A stretch of DNA of 64,000 nucleotides from Kitasatospora setae KM-6054 (GCF_000269985.1 NC_016109.1:1364001-1428000); one strand, 5' to 3'; shown: positions 1 to 10,150, numbered from the stretch's first letter. Program-made: numbers and translations. Notes: generated by a model not told the origin, from the sequence alone.

Positions 1-49
1 GGCCGCCCACCGCAACAGCCGCTTCGCACCGGCCCACGGAGGGGAACCG

Positions 50-709
50 ATGAACGACCCGACGAACGACCCGACGGACGTCCCGTCGAATCCCCGGGTC
101 ACCGACCACGCGGTCCTGCCCGCCGGGCTGCCCGTCCCCGAGGACGACGGCGCCGCCGACCACCTGCCCGGGGCGCGGATGCCACGGCTGGAACTCCCGG
201 CCACCGACGGCTCCACCGTCGACCTCGGCGCGCTGGGCGCCGGTCGCACGGTGCTCTACGTCTACCCGCTGACCGGCCGCCCCGACACCGACCTGCCCGA
301 GGGCTGGCACGCGATCCCCGGCGCCCGCGGCTGCACCGCCGAGTCGTGCGGCTTCCGCGACCACCACCAGGACCTGCTGGCGGCGGGCGCGGCCCGGGTG
401 TACGGCCTCTCCAGCCAGAACGGCGACTACCAGCGCGAGGTCACCGCGCGGCTCCGCCTGCCGTTCCGGATGCTCTCCGACCCCGCCCGGCGCCTGGCCC
501 GGGCGCTGGACCTGCCGACCTTCACCGCCGACGGGCTGACGCTCTACCGGCGGCTGACGCTGATCGTCCGGGACGGCGCGGTCGAGCACGTCTTCCACCC
601 GGTCTTCCCGCCGGACGAGCACGCCGGCCGCGTGCTGGCCTGGCTCCGCGCGCACCCCGTCCGGCCCTGGGCCGCCGACAGGCGGACGGCCTCCGGGCCT
701 CGGGCGTGA
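50..709 (+). CDS. Peroxiredoxin, BCP/PrxQ type
   Basis: This is a thiol peroxidase of the AhpC/TSA superfamily that would reduce hydroperoxides in the cytoplasm. The core carries GCTAESCGFRDHH, in which the peroxidatic cysteine is followed five residues later by a second cysteine, the PrxQ/BCP spacing for an intramolecular disulfide. A redoxin-like fold follows (YGLSSQNGDYQ, then LPFRMLSDPARRLARALDLP). The first 50 residues or so are an Asp/Pro-rich extension absent from classical BCP. The ATG is preceded by GGAGGGGAAC, a good ribosome binding site. The gene converges on the Lrp gene 13 bp away. The fold call is secure; the physiological substrate is unknown. Confidence 0.88.
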   Translation: MNDPTNDPTDVPSNPRVTDHAVLPAGLPVPEDDGAADHLPGARMPRLELPATDGSTVDLGALGAGRTVLYVYPLTGRPDTDLPEGWHAIPGARGCTAESCGFRDHHQDLLAAGAARVYGLSSQNGDYQREVTARLRLPFRMLSDPARRLARALDLPTFTADGLTLYRRLTLIVRDGAVEHVFHPVFPPDEHAGRVLAWLRAHPVRPWAADRRTASGPRA

Positions 710-722
710 TGCCGTTTCGCGG

Positions 723-1175
723 CTACGGGGTGGCCGCGTGCTCGGTCACCCGCGTCCAGGTGTTCATGATGATGAAGGTCTTGGTGCCCTCCACCTTGCC
801 GGTCCGGCGCACGGCGTTGATCACCTGCTGAAGGTGCTTCACGTCCCGGACCCGGAGCCTGAGCAGGGCGTCGGAGGTGCCGGCGATGCTGTGGCTCTCC
901 TCGATCTCCGGGATGCTCTCGGCGATGCCCTGGATCTCGTCGCTGTCGGTCGCGCCGAGCAGTCGGATCTCGATGAACGCCTGAAGCGTGCCCGCCCGGC
1001 TGTCCTCGATGACCGCGGTGTAACCGCGGATCACACCCGTCCCCTCCATGCGCTCGATGCGGCGCGCGCACGGAGCCGCCGAGAGGCCCACGGCGCGCGC
1101 GATCTCCGACACGGGCGCTCGCCCGTCCTTGCGGAGGATGGTCAGGATATGACGGTCGATCGCGTCCACGGCCAA
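723..1175 (-). CDS. Lrp/AsnC family transcriptional regulator
   Basis: This 150-residue protein has the two-part Lrp layout. Residues 1-55 form a winged HTH (AIDRHILTILRKDGR, then EIARAVGLSAAPCARRIERM, GVIRGY). The remainder is a RAM ligand-binding domain (AFIEIRLLG, then EESHSIAGTSDALLRLRV). Such proteins sense amino acids or related small molecules as octamers. The SAAPCARRI recognition helix is of the BkdR/Lrp subgroup. Its target is unknown; the neighbouring peroxiredoxin is convergent, so it is not obviously co-regulated. Confidence 0.93.
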   Translation of the reverse strand: MAVDAIDRHILTILRKDGRAPVSEIARAVGLSAAPCARRIERMEGTGVIRGYTAVIEDSRAGTLQAFIEIRLLGATDSDEIQGIAESIPEIEESHSIAGTSDALLRLRVRDVKHLQQVINAVRRTGKVEGTKTFIIMNTWTRVTEHAATP

Positions 1176-1501
1176 CTCCCCGAATCATGCGCGCCACGCA
1201 CAGGTCACGCCCCGAAAGCTCCACTGCCCCTTGCAGATCGAGTGAACCACGCTCGACATGTGCGTGATGATGCCCGGCCTGTCGCCTGCGGACCGTCCTG
1301 CTGTCATCGTCGTGGCGTCCGGGTGATCCCCCGGCAGGAGGCCCGCGCCGGCCAACCCCTACGGCGCGGACTCCGACCAGGTGACAGGTGCGCGGGCATC
1401 CCCGGCACCCTGCGGCCGGCCCCACACCCTGGGGCCGGCCGGGCACCGGACCAGGTCCGCCGGCCGCGGTCATCGTGCGGGCCGGACCGCCCCGGACGGG
1501 C
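1176..1501. other. Intergenic region with Lrp promoter side and one strong hairpin
   Basis: This 326-bp gap lies between the Lrp start and the end of the HTH remnant. It must hold the Lrp promoter near 1180-1260, but I see no convincing -10/-35 pair. The only clear structure is the hairpin at 1414-1440. No coding potential stands out. Confidence 0.5.
1414..1440 (-). terminator. GC-rich hairpin, likely terminator
   Basis: A perfect 11-bp stem (GGCCGGCCCCA with TGGGGCCGGCC) closes a 5-nt loop. It lies about 60 bp downstream of the minus-strand HTH remnant. It has no T tract, as is common for streptomycete terminators. Confidence 0.55.
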
Positions 1502-1996
1502 TCAGATCCAGCCGCGCTCCGCCCATTCGCGGGTGGTCGTCTTCTCCCGCTCGTGGAAGTGCGGCTGACCGACCACATCCAGGTACGGGGGCTTGTCCAG
1601 CGTCCACAGATGGGTGGTGACGGACCGGTTCACCTCGTCGATCCGCCGGGCGATCGCCTCCGGGTCCGAGAGCACCCCCACCAGGGCTTCCGGGTCCGAC
1701 CTCAACTGGTTGACCCGGTAGAGGCGGTGGAGGCCCGACAGCTCCGCCTCCACTTCGCCGTACATCGCCTCCGCCTCGGACCGACGCCGGTGCAGCAGGG
1801 CCGAGAGCGCCGACCGGGGGCTCACCGCTTCCCACCGGCCCCGGCCCACCCGCCGTACGAGGCCGAGACCGGCCAGGCGCTTCAACGTCTGGCCGGTACG
1901 CGGCACGCCGGCACCGGTGCTCTCCGCGAGCTCGGCCACCGTGCACTGCTGTCCGGACAGCACCGCCCTCGCCGCGCTCAGCCTCCCCCTCGCCAC
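1502..1996 (-). pseudogene. Remnant of a TrmB-like HTH regulator
   Basis: The 164 readable residues show a winged HTH (VAELAESTGAGVPRTGQTLKRLAGLGLVRRV), then a helical region and LWTLDKPPYLDV, which resembles the sugar-sensor-like part of streptomycete TrmB/LuxR hybrid regulators of roughly 330 residues. The LuxR C-terminal HTH is missing: the frame stops right after RGWI. At the other end the only start is a GTG at 1996 with no ribosome binding site, nine bases from a subtilase fragment on the opposite strand. I infer truncation at both ends. A short expressed regulator is possible but less likely. Confidence 0.6.
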
Positions 1997-2004
1997 GACC
2001 GCCG

Positions 2005-2205
2005 GGCAAGGGCGTCGTCATCGGCGACATCGACACGGGCATCTGGCCCGAGAACCCCTCCTTCGAGGCCCCGGCCCTGAACTCCCGCAAGCCCGGCACG
2101 ACGGACCGCCACCGCCCCTACCGGGTGGGCGCGACCACCGTGATCCACAAGGCGGACGGCAGCACCTTCAAGGGCACCTGCCAGACCGGCGACGGCTTCA
2201 CCGAG
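2005..2205 (+). pseudogene. Internal fragment of an S8 (subtilisin-like) peptidase
   Basis: Frame 1 reads GKGVVIGDIDTGIWPENPSF and then VGATTVIHKADGSTFKGTC, a clear match to the segment around the catalytic aspartate (the D in DTG) of large secreted S8 peptidases. No start, no catalytic histidine or serine region and no downstream continuation is present; the frame runs into unrelated sequence after FTES. About 67 codons survive, so this is a relic, wedged between two truncated minus-strand genes. Confidence 0.8.
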
Positions 2206-2354
2206 TCGAGGGTGCTGCCGGCGGCGGTGCCCGCTCCGCCCAGGATCACCGCGCCGGCGGCGCCGCTGAGGATCAGTACGCGGCGCCGGGCGAGGAGGCG
2301 GGAGACGAGGGCGTTGTCGGGTTCGTCGTGCCGTGGAGCGCCGGTCGCACTCAT
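2206..2354 (-). pseudogene. N-terminal fragment of a membrane or exported protein
   Basis: An ATG at 2354 opens about 50 residues containing LLARRRVLILSGAAGAVILGG, a basic patch followed by a hydrophobic segment as in a signal anchor. After GSTLDS the frame continues only as the antisense of the subtilase fragment, to a stop at 2118. The original protein was therefore probably cut by the rearrangement. Family unknown. Confidence 0.45.
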
Positions 2355-2686
2355 GGCGTCTGCCTGCCCGTCCGTTCGTTCCGTGTGGGCGGCCCCGCGA
2401 GGGCGCCGGGCTCCAGCCGGTGCAGGACCCGGTGGGGACCTGCCGGAGCACGCAGCGGCCGGGTGTCGGCTGCTGGTACGTGGTGGAGCCCGACGCTGGT
2501 GCGCAGCCGGGTTTCGGCGGCGGGTTCGGGGGGGGGTGGGTCCGGGCTGTGGTGGTCCCTGCGGCCGACCATCCCTACATCAGGTCGGCCGCAGGCTGCC
2601 GCGTTCGTTGCGACCCCGCGGGAACCCGGCAGTCCCGTGGCCGGCGACGCCCCACGCGGAGCCGGCCACGGGAGAGTGAGGGTCGG
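2355..2686. other. Intergenic region with two strong hairpins
   Basis: This 332-bp gap lies downstream of the M4 peptidase. It contains a perfect 13-bp stem at 2558-2570/2583-2595 and a second hairpin at 2634-2672. A run of eight to nine G residues lies near 2529-2537. I see no gene. Confidence 0.5.
2634..2672 (-). terminator. Hairpin terminator of the M4 peptidase gene
   Basis: CCCGTGGCCGGC (2634-2645) pairs perfectly with GCCGGCCACGGG (2661-2672) around a 15-nt loop. It starts 14 bp after the peptidase stop codon on the minus strand. The second hairpin at 2558-2595 may reinforce it. Confidence 0.65.
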
Positions 2687-4858
2687 TCAGCCGATGGCGA
2701 CGTCGTCGACGAGGAAGATCGTCGTCAGGTAGGTGTCCTCGGTGCCGGCGAACTCCAGCTTCACGCTCCGGCCCTTGTAGACGGACAGGTCGACGGTCTT
2801 CTGGACGTACCCGGCGGAGGCGTTGGCGTTGGAGTAGGTGGCCAGGGTGGTGCCGTTGACGTTGACCTTGAGGGTGTCGTAGGCGGTGTAGCCGCTCTCC
2901 TGGGTGCTGACCTTGAGCCAGAAGGTGAGCTTGGGGCTCCCGGTGGCGGGGACGGCGATGTCGGACTGGGAGAGGGACTCGGTGGCGTTGGTGCCGTAGC
3001 CCATCATCGCGGCGTACCAGGAGCCGCCGTGGGCGGGCTGCAGGGTGGAGCTGGTGATGTCGTCGGCGCTCTGGGTCCAGCCGGCGGTGCCCTGCTCGAA
3101 GCCGCCGTTGGTCAGGGCGTTGCCGCTCGGGCTCGGGCTGCCGGTCGGCGAGGAGGTGGGGGTCGGCGTGGGGGTGGGGGTCGGCGTGGGGGTGCCGGTG
3201 CCGGGGTCGGGCAGGGCGGTGCCGACGCTGACGGCGGCCCACGCCTTGGAGATCAGGTACCGCTCCCGCGAGTTGGCGCCGTACAGGTCGGCGGCGGCCT
3301 GGAGGGTGGCGGTGCGCGCGGAGGCGTAGGTGGTGGTGGAGGTCATGTAGGTGGTCAGGGCGCGGTACCAGACGGCGGCGGCCTTGTCGCGGCCGATGCC
3401 GGTGAAGGTGTCGTTGTTGCAGGTGGTGCCGTTGTGGGCGAGGCCGCCGATGGTCTTGGCGCCGGTGCCCTCGGCGGCCAGGTAGAAGAAGTGGTTGGCG
3501 ATGCCGGAGGAGTAGTGGACGTCGACCTGGCCGGCGCCGGAGGTCCAGCAGCCGAGGCTGTTGCCGTCGGAGGCGGGGTTGTCCATCCGGCGCAGCGAGC
3601 CGGCCGACATGTTGAGCTTCTCGCCGATGTAGTAGTCGCCGGGGTCCGACGGGTTGTTGGCGTAGAACTCGACCATGGTGCCGAAGATGTCGGAGGTGGC
3701 CTCGTTGAGGCCGCCGCTCTCGCCGGAGTAGGTGAGGTTGGCGGTGGCGGCGGTGACGCCGTGGCTCATCTCGTGGCCGGCCACGTCCAGCGCGGTGACC
3801 GGGGTGTTGCCGTTCTGCGAGGAGCCGTCGCCGAACGACATGCAGAAGCAGGAGTCGTCGTAGAAGGCGTTCAGCAGGCCGCTGTCGACGTGGACGTACG
3901 CGGGGGCGCCGCGGCCGTCGTTGCGGATGCCGCTGCGGTTGAAGGTGCTCTGGTAGTAGTCCCAGGTCTTCGCCAGGCCGTAGGAGGCGTCCACCGCGGC
4001 GCTCTCCCGGCTCGAAGTCGAGCCGTTTCCCCAGGTGTTGGTGGTCTTGGAGAACGTCCGGGCGTTCTGCTTCGGGTTGGACTGCGGGCTGTTGTACGAG
4101 TCGTAGACGATGGTGCCGCCGTGGGAGGCGTCGGTGAGGGTGTAGCCGCCGGAGGTCTGGGTGGTCTCGATGGTGACCTGGCCGGCGGTGACGCCGTTGC
4201 CGGTGCCGGTGACGCCCTGGTGCAGTTCGTACTGGTCGAGCGGCGCGCCGCTGGCCGCGTCGACGATCACCGCTTCGCGGGAGGCGGGGCCGCTCTCGCC
4301 GTCGCCGGTGACGGTGGAGCGGTAGGCCAGGACGGGGATCTTGCCGACCGCGTACACCACCAGGGTGCTGCCGTCCGCGCTGTCGGACTTGGCGTTCCTG
4401 ACGTGCTTGGCGTGCTTGGCGGCCGCGGCCGAGGCGTCGGAGGCGCTGAGCTTCGGCGTCACCCCCGCCACCTTGATCGCGCCCTGGTGGGCCTGGTCGG
4501 AGCCGGTGGCCTTGCCGTTGCTGTCGTAGTGGACGACCAGGTCGCCGCCGATGACGGGCAGGTTGCGGTAGGTGCGGTCGTAGCGCACGTGCCGGGCGCC
4601 GTCGGTGTCCAGGAGCACGTCCTTGGCCACCAGGCGCTCGTCGGGGCCGAAGCCGAGCGACTTCGCGACGGCGGCGGCCTCCCGGTCGGCGGTGCGCAGC
4701 GCCTCGGCGCGGGCGTCGGCGCTCACCGCCCGGAAACCGGCGCCGGGCCGGGCGGTGGTGCCGGCGGCCGCGGTGGACTGGGTGGCCACCACGGTCAGGG
4801 TGCCCAGGGCGAGCGCCGCGGCGACGGCGGCGGCGAGGGCGTTCTTGCGGGACATCAC
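2687..4858 (-). CDS. Secreted M4 (thermolysin-like) zinc metallopeptidase with C-terminal accessory domain
   Basis: This 723-residue preproenzyme is an extracellular neutral protease. Residues 1-32 are a signal peptide ending near TQSTAAAG. A propeptide of FTP/PepSY type runs to about residue 220. The catalytic domain has HEMSH (H362, E363, H366), third zinc ligand E386 in GGLNEATSD, and active-site H448 in VDVHYSSG. A Pro-Thr repeat linker follows, and about 150 C-terminal residues (NALTNGGFEQG onward) form a beta-sandwich like those that bind carbohydrate or help secretion. All catalytic residues are present. The gene is monocistronic, with a hairpin 3' of it. Confidence 0.95.
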   Translation of the reverse strand: MMSRKNALAAAVAAALALGTLTVVATQSTAAAGTTARPGAGFRAVSADARAEALRTADREAAAVAKSLGFGPDERLVAKDVLLDTDGARHVRYDRTYRNLPVIGGDLVVHYDSNGKATGSDQAHQGAIKVAGVTPKLSASDASAAAAKHAKHVRNAKSDSADGSTLVVYAVGKIPVLAYRSTVTGDGESGPASREAVIVDAASGAPLDQYELHQGVTGTGNGVTAGQVTIETTQTSGGYTLTDASHGGTIVYDSYNSPQSNPKQNARTFSKTTNTWGNGSTSSRESAAVDASYGLAKTWDYYQSTFNRSGIRNDGRGAPAYVHVDSGLLNAFYDDSCFCMSFGDGSSQNGNTPVTALDVAGHEMSHGVTAATANLTYSGESGGLNEATSDIFGTMVEFYANNPSDPGDYYIGEKLNMSAGSLRRMDNPASDGNSLGCWTSGAGQVDVHYSSGIANHFFYLAAEGTGAKTIGGLAHNGTTCNNDTFTGIGRDKAAAVWYRALTTYMTSTTTYASARTATLQAAADLYGANSRERYLISKAWAAVSVGTALPDPGTGTPTPTPTPTPTPTSSPTGSPSPSGNALTNGGFEQGTAGWTQSADDITSSTLQPAHGGSWYAAMMGYGTNATESLSQSDIAVPATGSPKLTFWLKVSTQESGYTAYDTLKVNVNGTTLATYSNANASAGYVQKTVDLSVYKGRSVKLEFAGTEDTYLTTIFLVDDVAIG

Positions 4859-5042
4859 ATTCCTCCCGCCGAGCTGGGGTTGAGGGGGAGGAGGACGCCG
4901 GGCGTCGTCGTGGGGTGGGGGGCGTCCGGCGGCCGTGGACAGCTCGGCTGTGGCGATGAGGCTAGGGAAGGCCGGGGGCGGCCGACATCAGGGCGATCCC
5001 TTGTCCTGGCGCAGCGGGGCGTCGGGGGCGCACCATGGCCCG

Positions 5043-7853
5043 ATGCCAGACTCCGCGACGTGGGTGAGTGAGCTTCGGGAACCGGCCGTGGCCGTGCTGC
5101 CGGTGGTGCCGGACGATCTGCCCGGCACCCGCCGGGTGGTGCTGTTCGGGCCGCCCGGCATCGGCAAGAGCACCGCGGCCGGCCTGCTGGCCCGACGCCT
5201 GGGCCGGCCCGTCCTGCGCCTGGCCCCGGGCCCGCAGGACGCCGGCGTCCCGTACACCGGGCTGCTCGAACTCGCCCTCGCGCTCCCGCCGTCGCCCACC
5301 GCGCGGGACCTGGCGGCGGCCCTGGACGAGGCCGCCGACCCGGCGGCCGCCCCCGACGGCACCGGGCCGGCCCTGCGACTGCGCCGGCTGACCGCCGCCG
5401 CGCTGCGGGACGCGCCGCCCGTGACCCTGGTCGCGGACAACGCCCAGTGGCTGGACCCGGCCAGCCGGGCCGTCCTGCGCTGGGCCCTGCGCCTGACCCC
5501 GGAGCTGCCCGTCATCACCGCCGAACGCACCTGGCGGCCGGGCAGCGGAGGCCACTGGAGCGGCGAGGACGCGTACGCGGTGCACGTCCCGCACCTGACG
5601 GAGCCCCAGCTCGCGGCGCTGCTGGCCCCGTACCGGCCCGCCCCCGGCGAGGTCGCCCGGGTGCACACCCGCAGCGGCGGCAACCCCGCCCTGGCCCTGG
5701 CCCTCGCCGAGGCCGTCGACCGAGCCGCCCAGGACGATCCTCCCCTGCCCCCGGCGGCCCGCCGACTGCTCGGGGAATGGCTCGAAACCGTGTCCGAGGA
5801 GGCTCAGGAGCTCCTGACCCTGGCCGCGCTCGACGACCGCCCCGAGCGCGCACTACTGGCCCGCCTCGTCGGCCCGGCCGCCGACCACCTGCTGGCCCAG
5901 GCCGAGACGGCCGCGCTCATCGACCCCCTGCACGGCGCCGGGCCGGTGCGCTTCACCGCGAGCGCGATCGGCACCGAACTCACCACCCGGCTCCCCGAAA
6001 CCGCACTCCGCCTCCTGCACGCCCGCCTGGCCGAAGCCAGCCACGACCCCGCCCGCCGCGACCGCCACGCCACCCTGGCCGCAGACACCGCCGACCCGCG
6101 CACCGCCCGGCACACCGCGCGCGAGGCCGCCCGCGCCGCCGGCCACGCCCGGCTGCGCGGCGAACACCCGCTGGCCGCCGAACTCTCCCTCCTCGCCGCC
6201 CAGCGCACGCCGCACGAGGACACCGGCCTGCTCACCGAACGGGCCCTGACCGCGGTGCGCGACGCCTCGCACTGCGGCGACCTCCCCCGCGCCAGGGCCG
6301 CCGCCCGCCTGATCCTGGAACACGACACCAGCCCCGCCCAACGCGTGGGCGCCCTCCTGACCCTGCTCGACGCCAGCGGGCAACGCCTGCACAGCGCGGA
6401 CGAACTGTTCGCCGCCGCCCACCACGAAACCGCCGGCCGACCGGGCCTGACCGCACAGGTCCTGCTCCGCCAAGCCATCTGGGCCAACGTCAACGAGGGC
6501 GACCCCCACCGGGCCGCCGCCCTGGCCGAACGCTCCGCCGGCCTCGCCCGCACGGCCGACGACACCACCACCGCCGCCCTGGCCCTGACCATGCGGGCCC
6601 GCATGCAGCGCATCCTCGGCCACCCCGGAGCCGGCACCAGCCTGGAACGCGCCCTGTCCCTGCCCCGCACCGCACCCGTCACCGTCAACACCACCCCCGA
6701 ACACCTCGCCGCCCGCCACGCCCTCTTCGACGACCGCCCCGAACAGGCCCGCACCACCCTGCTGCCCCTGCTCGTCCAAGCCCGACGGACCGGGGACACC
6801 GAATCCACCGTCGACCTGCTGCGCAGCCTCGCCGAGGCCGAACTGCGCGCCGGACGCTGCGCCAAGGCCCTCGACTACGCCCACCGCGCCCAGGCACTGT
6901 CCGACCGCACCGCCCTGTCACCCGCCCCGGCCTGCTACACCTCCGCCCTCTTCGAGGGCACCGCCCTCGACACCGGCGCCGCCCTGGCCCACGCCCGCCG
7001 CGGCATCGAAGCCTCCCGGTACGAGGACAACAAGGTCTTCCTCTCCCGCAACCTCTACGCCCTCGGACACCTGCTGCTGATCGCCGACCGCCCGCAGGAG
7101 GCCCTGGAACCACTGGAGGAGGTCCGCGCCCTGGAGACGCGGCAACAGGTCCGCGACCCGTCCGTCCTGCGCTGGCACCCCGACCTGGCCCAGGCCCTCC
7201 TCGCCGTCGGCCGCCACGACGAGGCCGACGACCTGCTCACCGACACCCACCGCACCGCCAGCGACCTCGGCCGAACATCCGTCCTGCCCGCCCTGGAACG
7301 CGCCCGGGCCCTGCTGGACGCCGCCCGCGGCGACCACGACGGCGCCGCCCGCCGCCTCACCGACGCCGCCGAGCAGCTGCGCCACCTCCCCCTCGAACGC
7401 GGCCGCACCCTCCTCGCCCTCAGCCACACCGAACGCCGCGCCCGCCGCCGCGCCGCCGCCCGCACCGCCGCGCAGCGGGCCGCCGACCTCTTCACCGCCC
7501 ACGGAGCCCGCCCCTGGGCCGATGCCGCCGCCCACGCCCTCCACCGCCTGGAACCCGCCCCGAACCGCGACGACCGCCCCCGCCTGACCTCCGCCGAGGA
7601 ACGCTGCGCCCGCCTCGCCGCGGCCGGCGCGAGCAACCGCGACATCGCCGCCGCCCTCACCGTCAGCGTGAAAACCGTCGAAGCCACCCTCACCCGCGTC
7701 TACCGCAAACTCGACGTCCACTCCCGCGTCCAACTCGCCCACGCCATCACCCCGACACTCGAACAAGTGACCGTAAGCGAATCTCCGACTCAGGACACTA
7801 GCCGGGGTCGCGGTCGAACCGGGCCAGGGTCCAGCGGTAGCCGAGGACGGTGA
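5043..7853 (+). CDS. LAL-type LuxR family ATPase regulator
   Basis: This large transcriptional activator has 936 residues from the ATG at 5043; an in-frame upstream ATG at 4935 lacks support. The N-terminus has a Walker A (GPPGIGKST) and a STAND/AAA-type ATPase domain (VTLVADNAQWLDPASR as Walker B region). A long helical TPR-like middle follows, with a LuxR HTH at the end (EERCARLAAAGASNRDIAAALTVSVKTVEATLTRVYRKL). LAL regulators often control sugar use or secondary metabolism. The last 18 codons or so overlap the convergent permease gene by 56 bp, so the tail after the HTH is partly dictated by the opposite gene. Confidence 0.92.
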   Translation: MPDSATWVSELREPAVAVLPVVPDDLPGTRRVVLFGPPGIGKSTAAGLLARRLGRPVLRLAPGPQDAGVPYTGLLELALALPPSPTARDLAAALDEAADPAAAPDGTGPALRLRRLTAAALRDAPPVTLVADNAQWLDPASRAVLRWALRLTPELPVITAERTWRPGSGGHWSGEDAYAVHVPHLTEPQLAALLAPYRPAPGEVARVHTRSGGNPALALALAEAVDRAAQDDPPLPPAARRLLGEWLETVSEEAQELLTLAALDDRPERALLARLVGPAADHLLAQAETAALIDPLHGAGPVRFTASAIGTELTTRLPETALRLLHARLAEASHDPARRDRHATLAADTADPRTARHTAREAARAAGHARLRGEHPLAAELSLLAAQRTPHEDTGLLTERALTAVRDASHCGDLPRARAAARLILEHDTSPAQRVGALLTLLDASGQRLHSADELFAAAHHETAGRPGLTAQVLLRQAIWANVNEGDPHRAAALAERSAGLARTADDTTTAALALTMRARMQRILGHPGAGTSLERALSLPRTAPVTVNTTPEHLAARHALFDDRPEQARTTLLPLLVQARRTGDTESTVDLLRSLAEAELRAGRCAKALDYAHRAQALSDRTALSPAPACYTSALFEGTALDTGAALAHARRGIEASRYEDNKVFLSRNLYALGHLLLIADRPQEALEPLEEVRALETRQQVRDPSVLRWHPDLAQALLAVGRHDEADDLLTDTHRTASDLGRTSVLPALERARALLDAARGDHDGAARRLTDAAEQLRHLPLERGRTLLALSHTERRARRRAAARTAAQRAADLFTAHGARPWADAAAHALHRLEPAPNRDDRPRLTSAEERCARLAAAGASNRDIAAALTVSVKTVEATLTRVYRKLDVHSRVQLAHAITPTLEQVTVSESPTQDTSRGRGRTGPGSSGSRGR

Positions 7854-8582
7854 GGGCGGCGCACCAGAGCAGGGCGATCCACCAGTTGTCGCCGATCGGG
7901 GTGCCGAGCAGCAGGCCGCGCAGGGTCTCGATGGCGGGGGTGAAGGGCTGGTACTCGGCGATCGGCTGGAACCAGCCGGGCATCGTGTCGGCCGGGATGA
8001 ACGCGCTGGAGACCAGCGGGAGCAGGATCAGCGGCTGCGCGCCGTTGGCCGCCGCCTCCGCGTTGGGGCTGGCCAGGCCGATCCCGACGGCGATCCAGGT
8101 CAGGGCGAGCGAGAAGAGCACCAGCAGGCCGAACGCGGCCAGCCACTCCCCCGCGGTGGCGCCGTGCGAGCGGAACCCGATCGCCAGCGCGACCGCGCCG
8201 ACCAGCACCACCGAGGCGACGCACTGCAGCACGCTGCCCAGCACGTGCCCGATGATCACCGACCCGCGGTGGATCGCCAGCGTCCGGAACCGGGCGATCA
8301 GCCCCTCGCTCATGTCCATCGAGATGTGCACCGCCGCGCCGATCACCGTCGAACCGACGGTCATCAGCAGGATGCCCGGCATGACGTACGCGACGTACGC
8401 GGCCCGGTCCGGCCCGCCGCCGATGCCCGCGCTCATCACGTCGCCGAAGACGTAGACGAACAGCAGCAGCATGACGATCGGCGCCAGCAGCAGGTTCAGC
8501 GTCGCCGACGGGTAGCGGCGGGCGTGCAGCAGGTTGCGCCGCAGCATGGTGGACGAGTCGCGGACGGCGAGGGCGGGCTTGC

Positions 8583-8586
<4 letters not shown>
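7798..8586 (-). CDS. ABC-2 type exporter permease, DrrB-like
   Basis: The protein has 262 residues and about six hydrophobic segments. It starts MSKPALAVRDSSTMLRRNLLHARRYPSATL, typical of daunorubicin-resistance-type permeases. Its ATG overlaps the stop of the ATPase gene by 4 bp, so the two are translationally coupled. Together they would form a drug or lipid efflux pump in the cytoplasmic membrane. The 3' end overlaps the LuxR gene on the other strand by 56 bp. Substrate unknown. Confidence 0.93.
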
Positions 8587-9563
<977 letters not shown>

Positions 9564-9709
9564 GGGATTCTCCCCGTGACGCGACGGAAGGACGTCGGAG
9601 GGGCGCGCGTCAGGCGCGGCCCGGCGAGCAGGAGTCAGGGTGTTCGGGACGTTCGGGGGCTCGGGGCGCGCGAGTCGGCAGCGCGGCGAGCGGCGGGCCG
9701 GTGCGACGG

Positions 9710-9745
9710 CCGGCCGGTGGGACGGGCGCCAGTCCCACCGGCCGG
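9710..9745 (-). terminator. Perfect 14-bp hairpin between the DUF1048 and drrA-like genes
   Basis: CCGGCCGGTGGGAC (9710-9723) pairs with GTCCCACCGGCCGG (9732-9745) around an 8-nt loop. On the minus strand it follows the DUF1048 stop by 34 bp and precedes the ATPase gene by about 150 bp. It could terminate the padR-DUF1048 message or attenuate read-through. Confidence 0.6.
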
Positions 9746-9779
9746 GGCGTCGACCGGGATCGGCCGGACGGCCGGAAGG

Positions 9780-10148
9780 TCAGGCCGCGTCGGCGGCGAG
9801 ACGGTCGATGGTGTCGGTCAGGTGCTTGCGGGCCCGGGTGGGGAAGTAGCCGCCGTCGGTGTAGGCCGCGGCGAACTCCTTGACGAACTCCACCGGTTCG
9901 TCGCCGAGCAGTTCGCGGATCGACGTGCCGTTCGCCACCGCCTGCTCGAACAGGTCGGCCAGGTCCTCGAACAGCGAGGCGCTGCTGTCGTGGTCGTTCG
10001 GCACGAAGTACATCAGCGACTTCTCCACCGCCTCGGCGGCGGTGCGGTAGTCGGCGGGGAGTTCCTTGATCCGGGCCCTGTAGGCCCGCCAGCGCTTCTT
10101 CGGGCCGATCACCCTGGCGATCAGGCCGCTCTTCTCGTCGTCGGACAT
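9780..10148 (-). CDS. DUF1048 family protein
   Basis: This 122-residue soluble helical protein (GPKKRWRAYRARIKELPADYRTA at the start, then LFEDLADLFEQAVANGTSI) matches the DUF1048 family, which is regularly encoded next to PadR regulators and DrrAB-type exporters. Its molecular role is not established. The ATG lies 2 bp after the PadR stop codon, so the pair is one operon. Confidence 0.85.
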   Translation of the reverse strand: MSDDEKSGLIARVIGPKKRWRAYRARIKELPADYRTAAEAVEKSLMYFVPNDHDSSASLFEDLADLFEQAVANGTSIRELLGDEPVEFVKEFAAAYTDGGYFPTRARKHLTDTIDRLAADAA

Positions 10149-10150
10149 GG

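Noticed and set aside
2333..5071. A 912-codon plus-strand frame over the M4 peptidase
   Set aside because: The antisense frame is Gly/Val-rich without domains. The minus strand has the full zinc protease with signal peptide and catalytic motifs.
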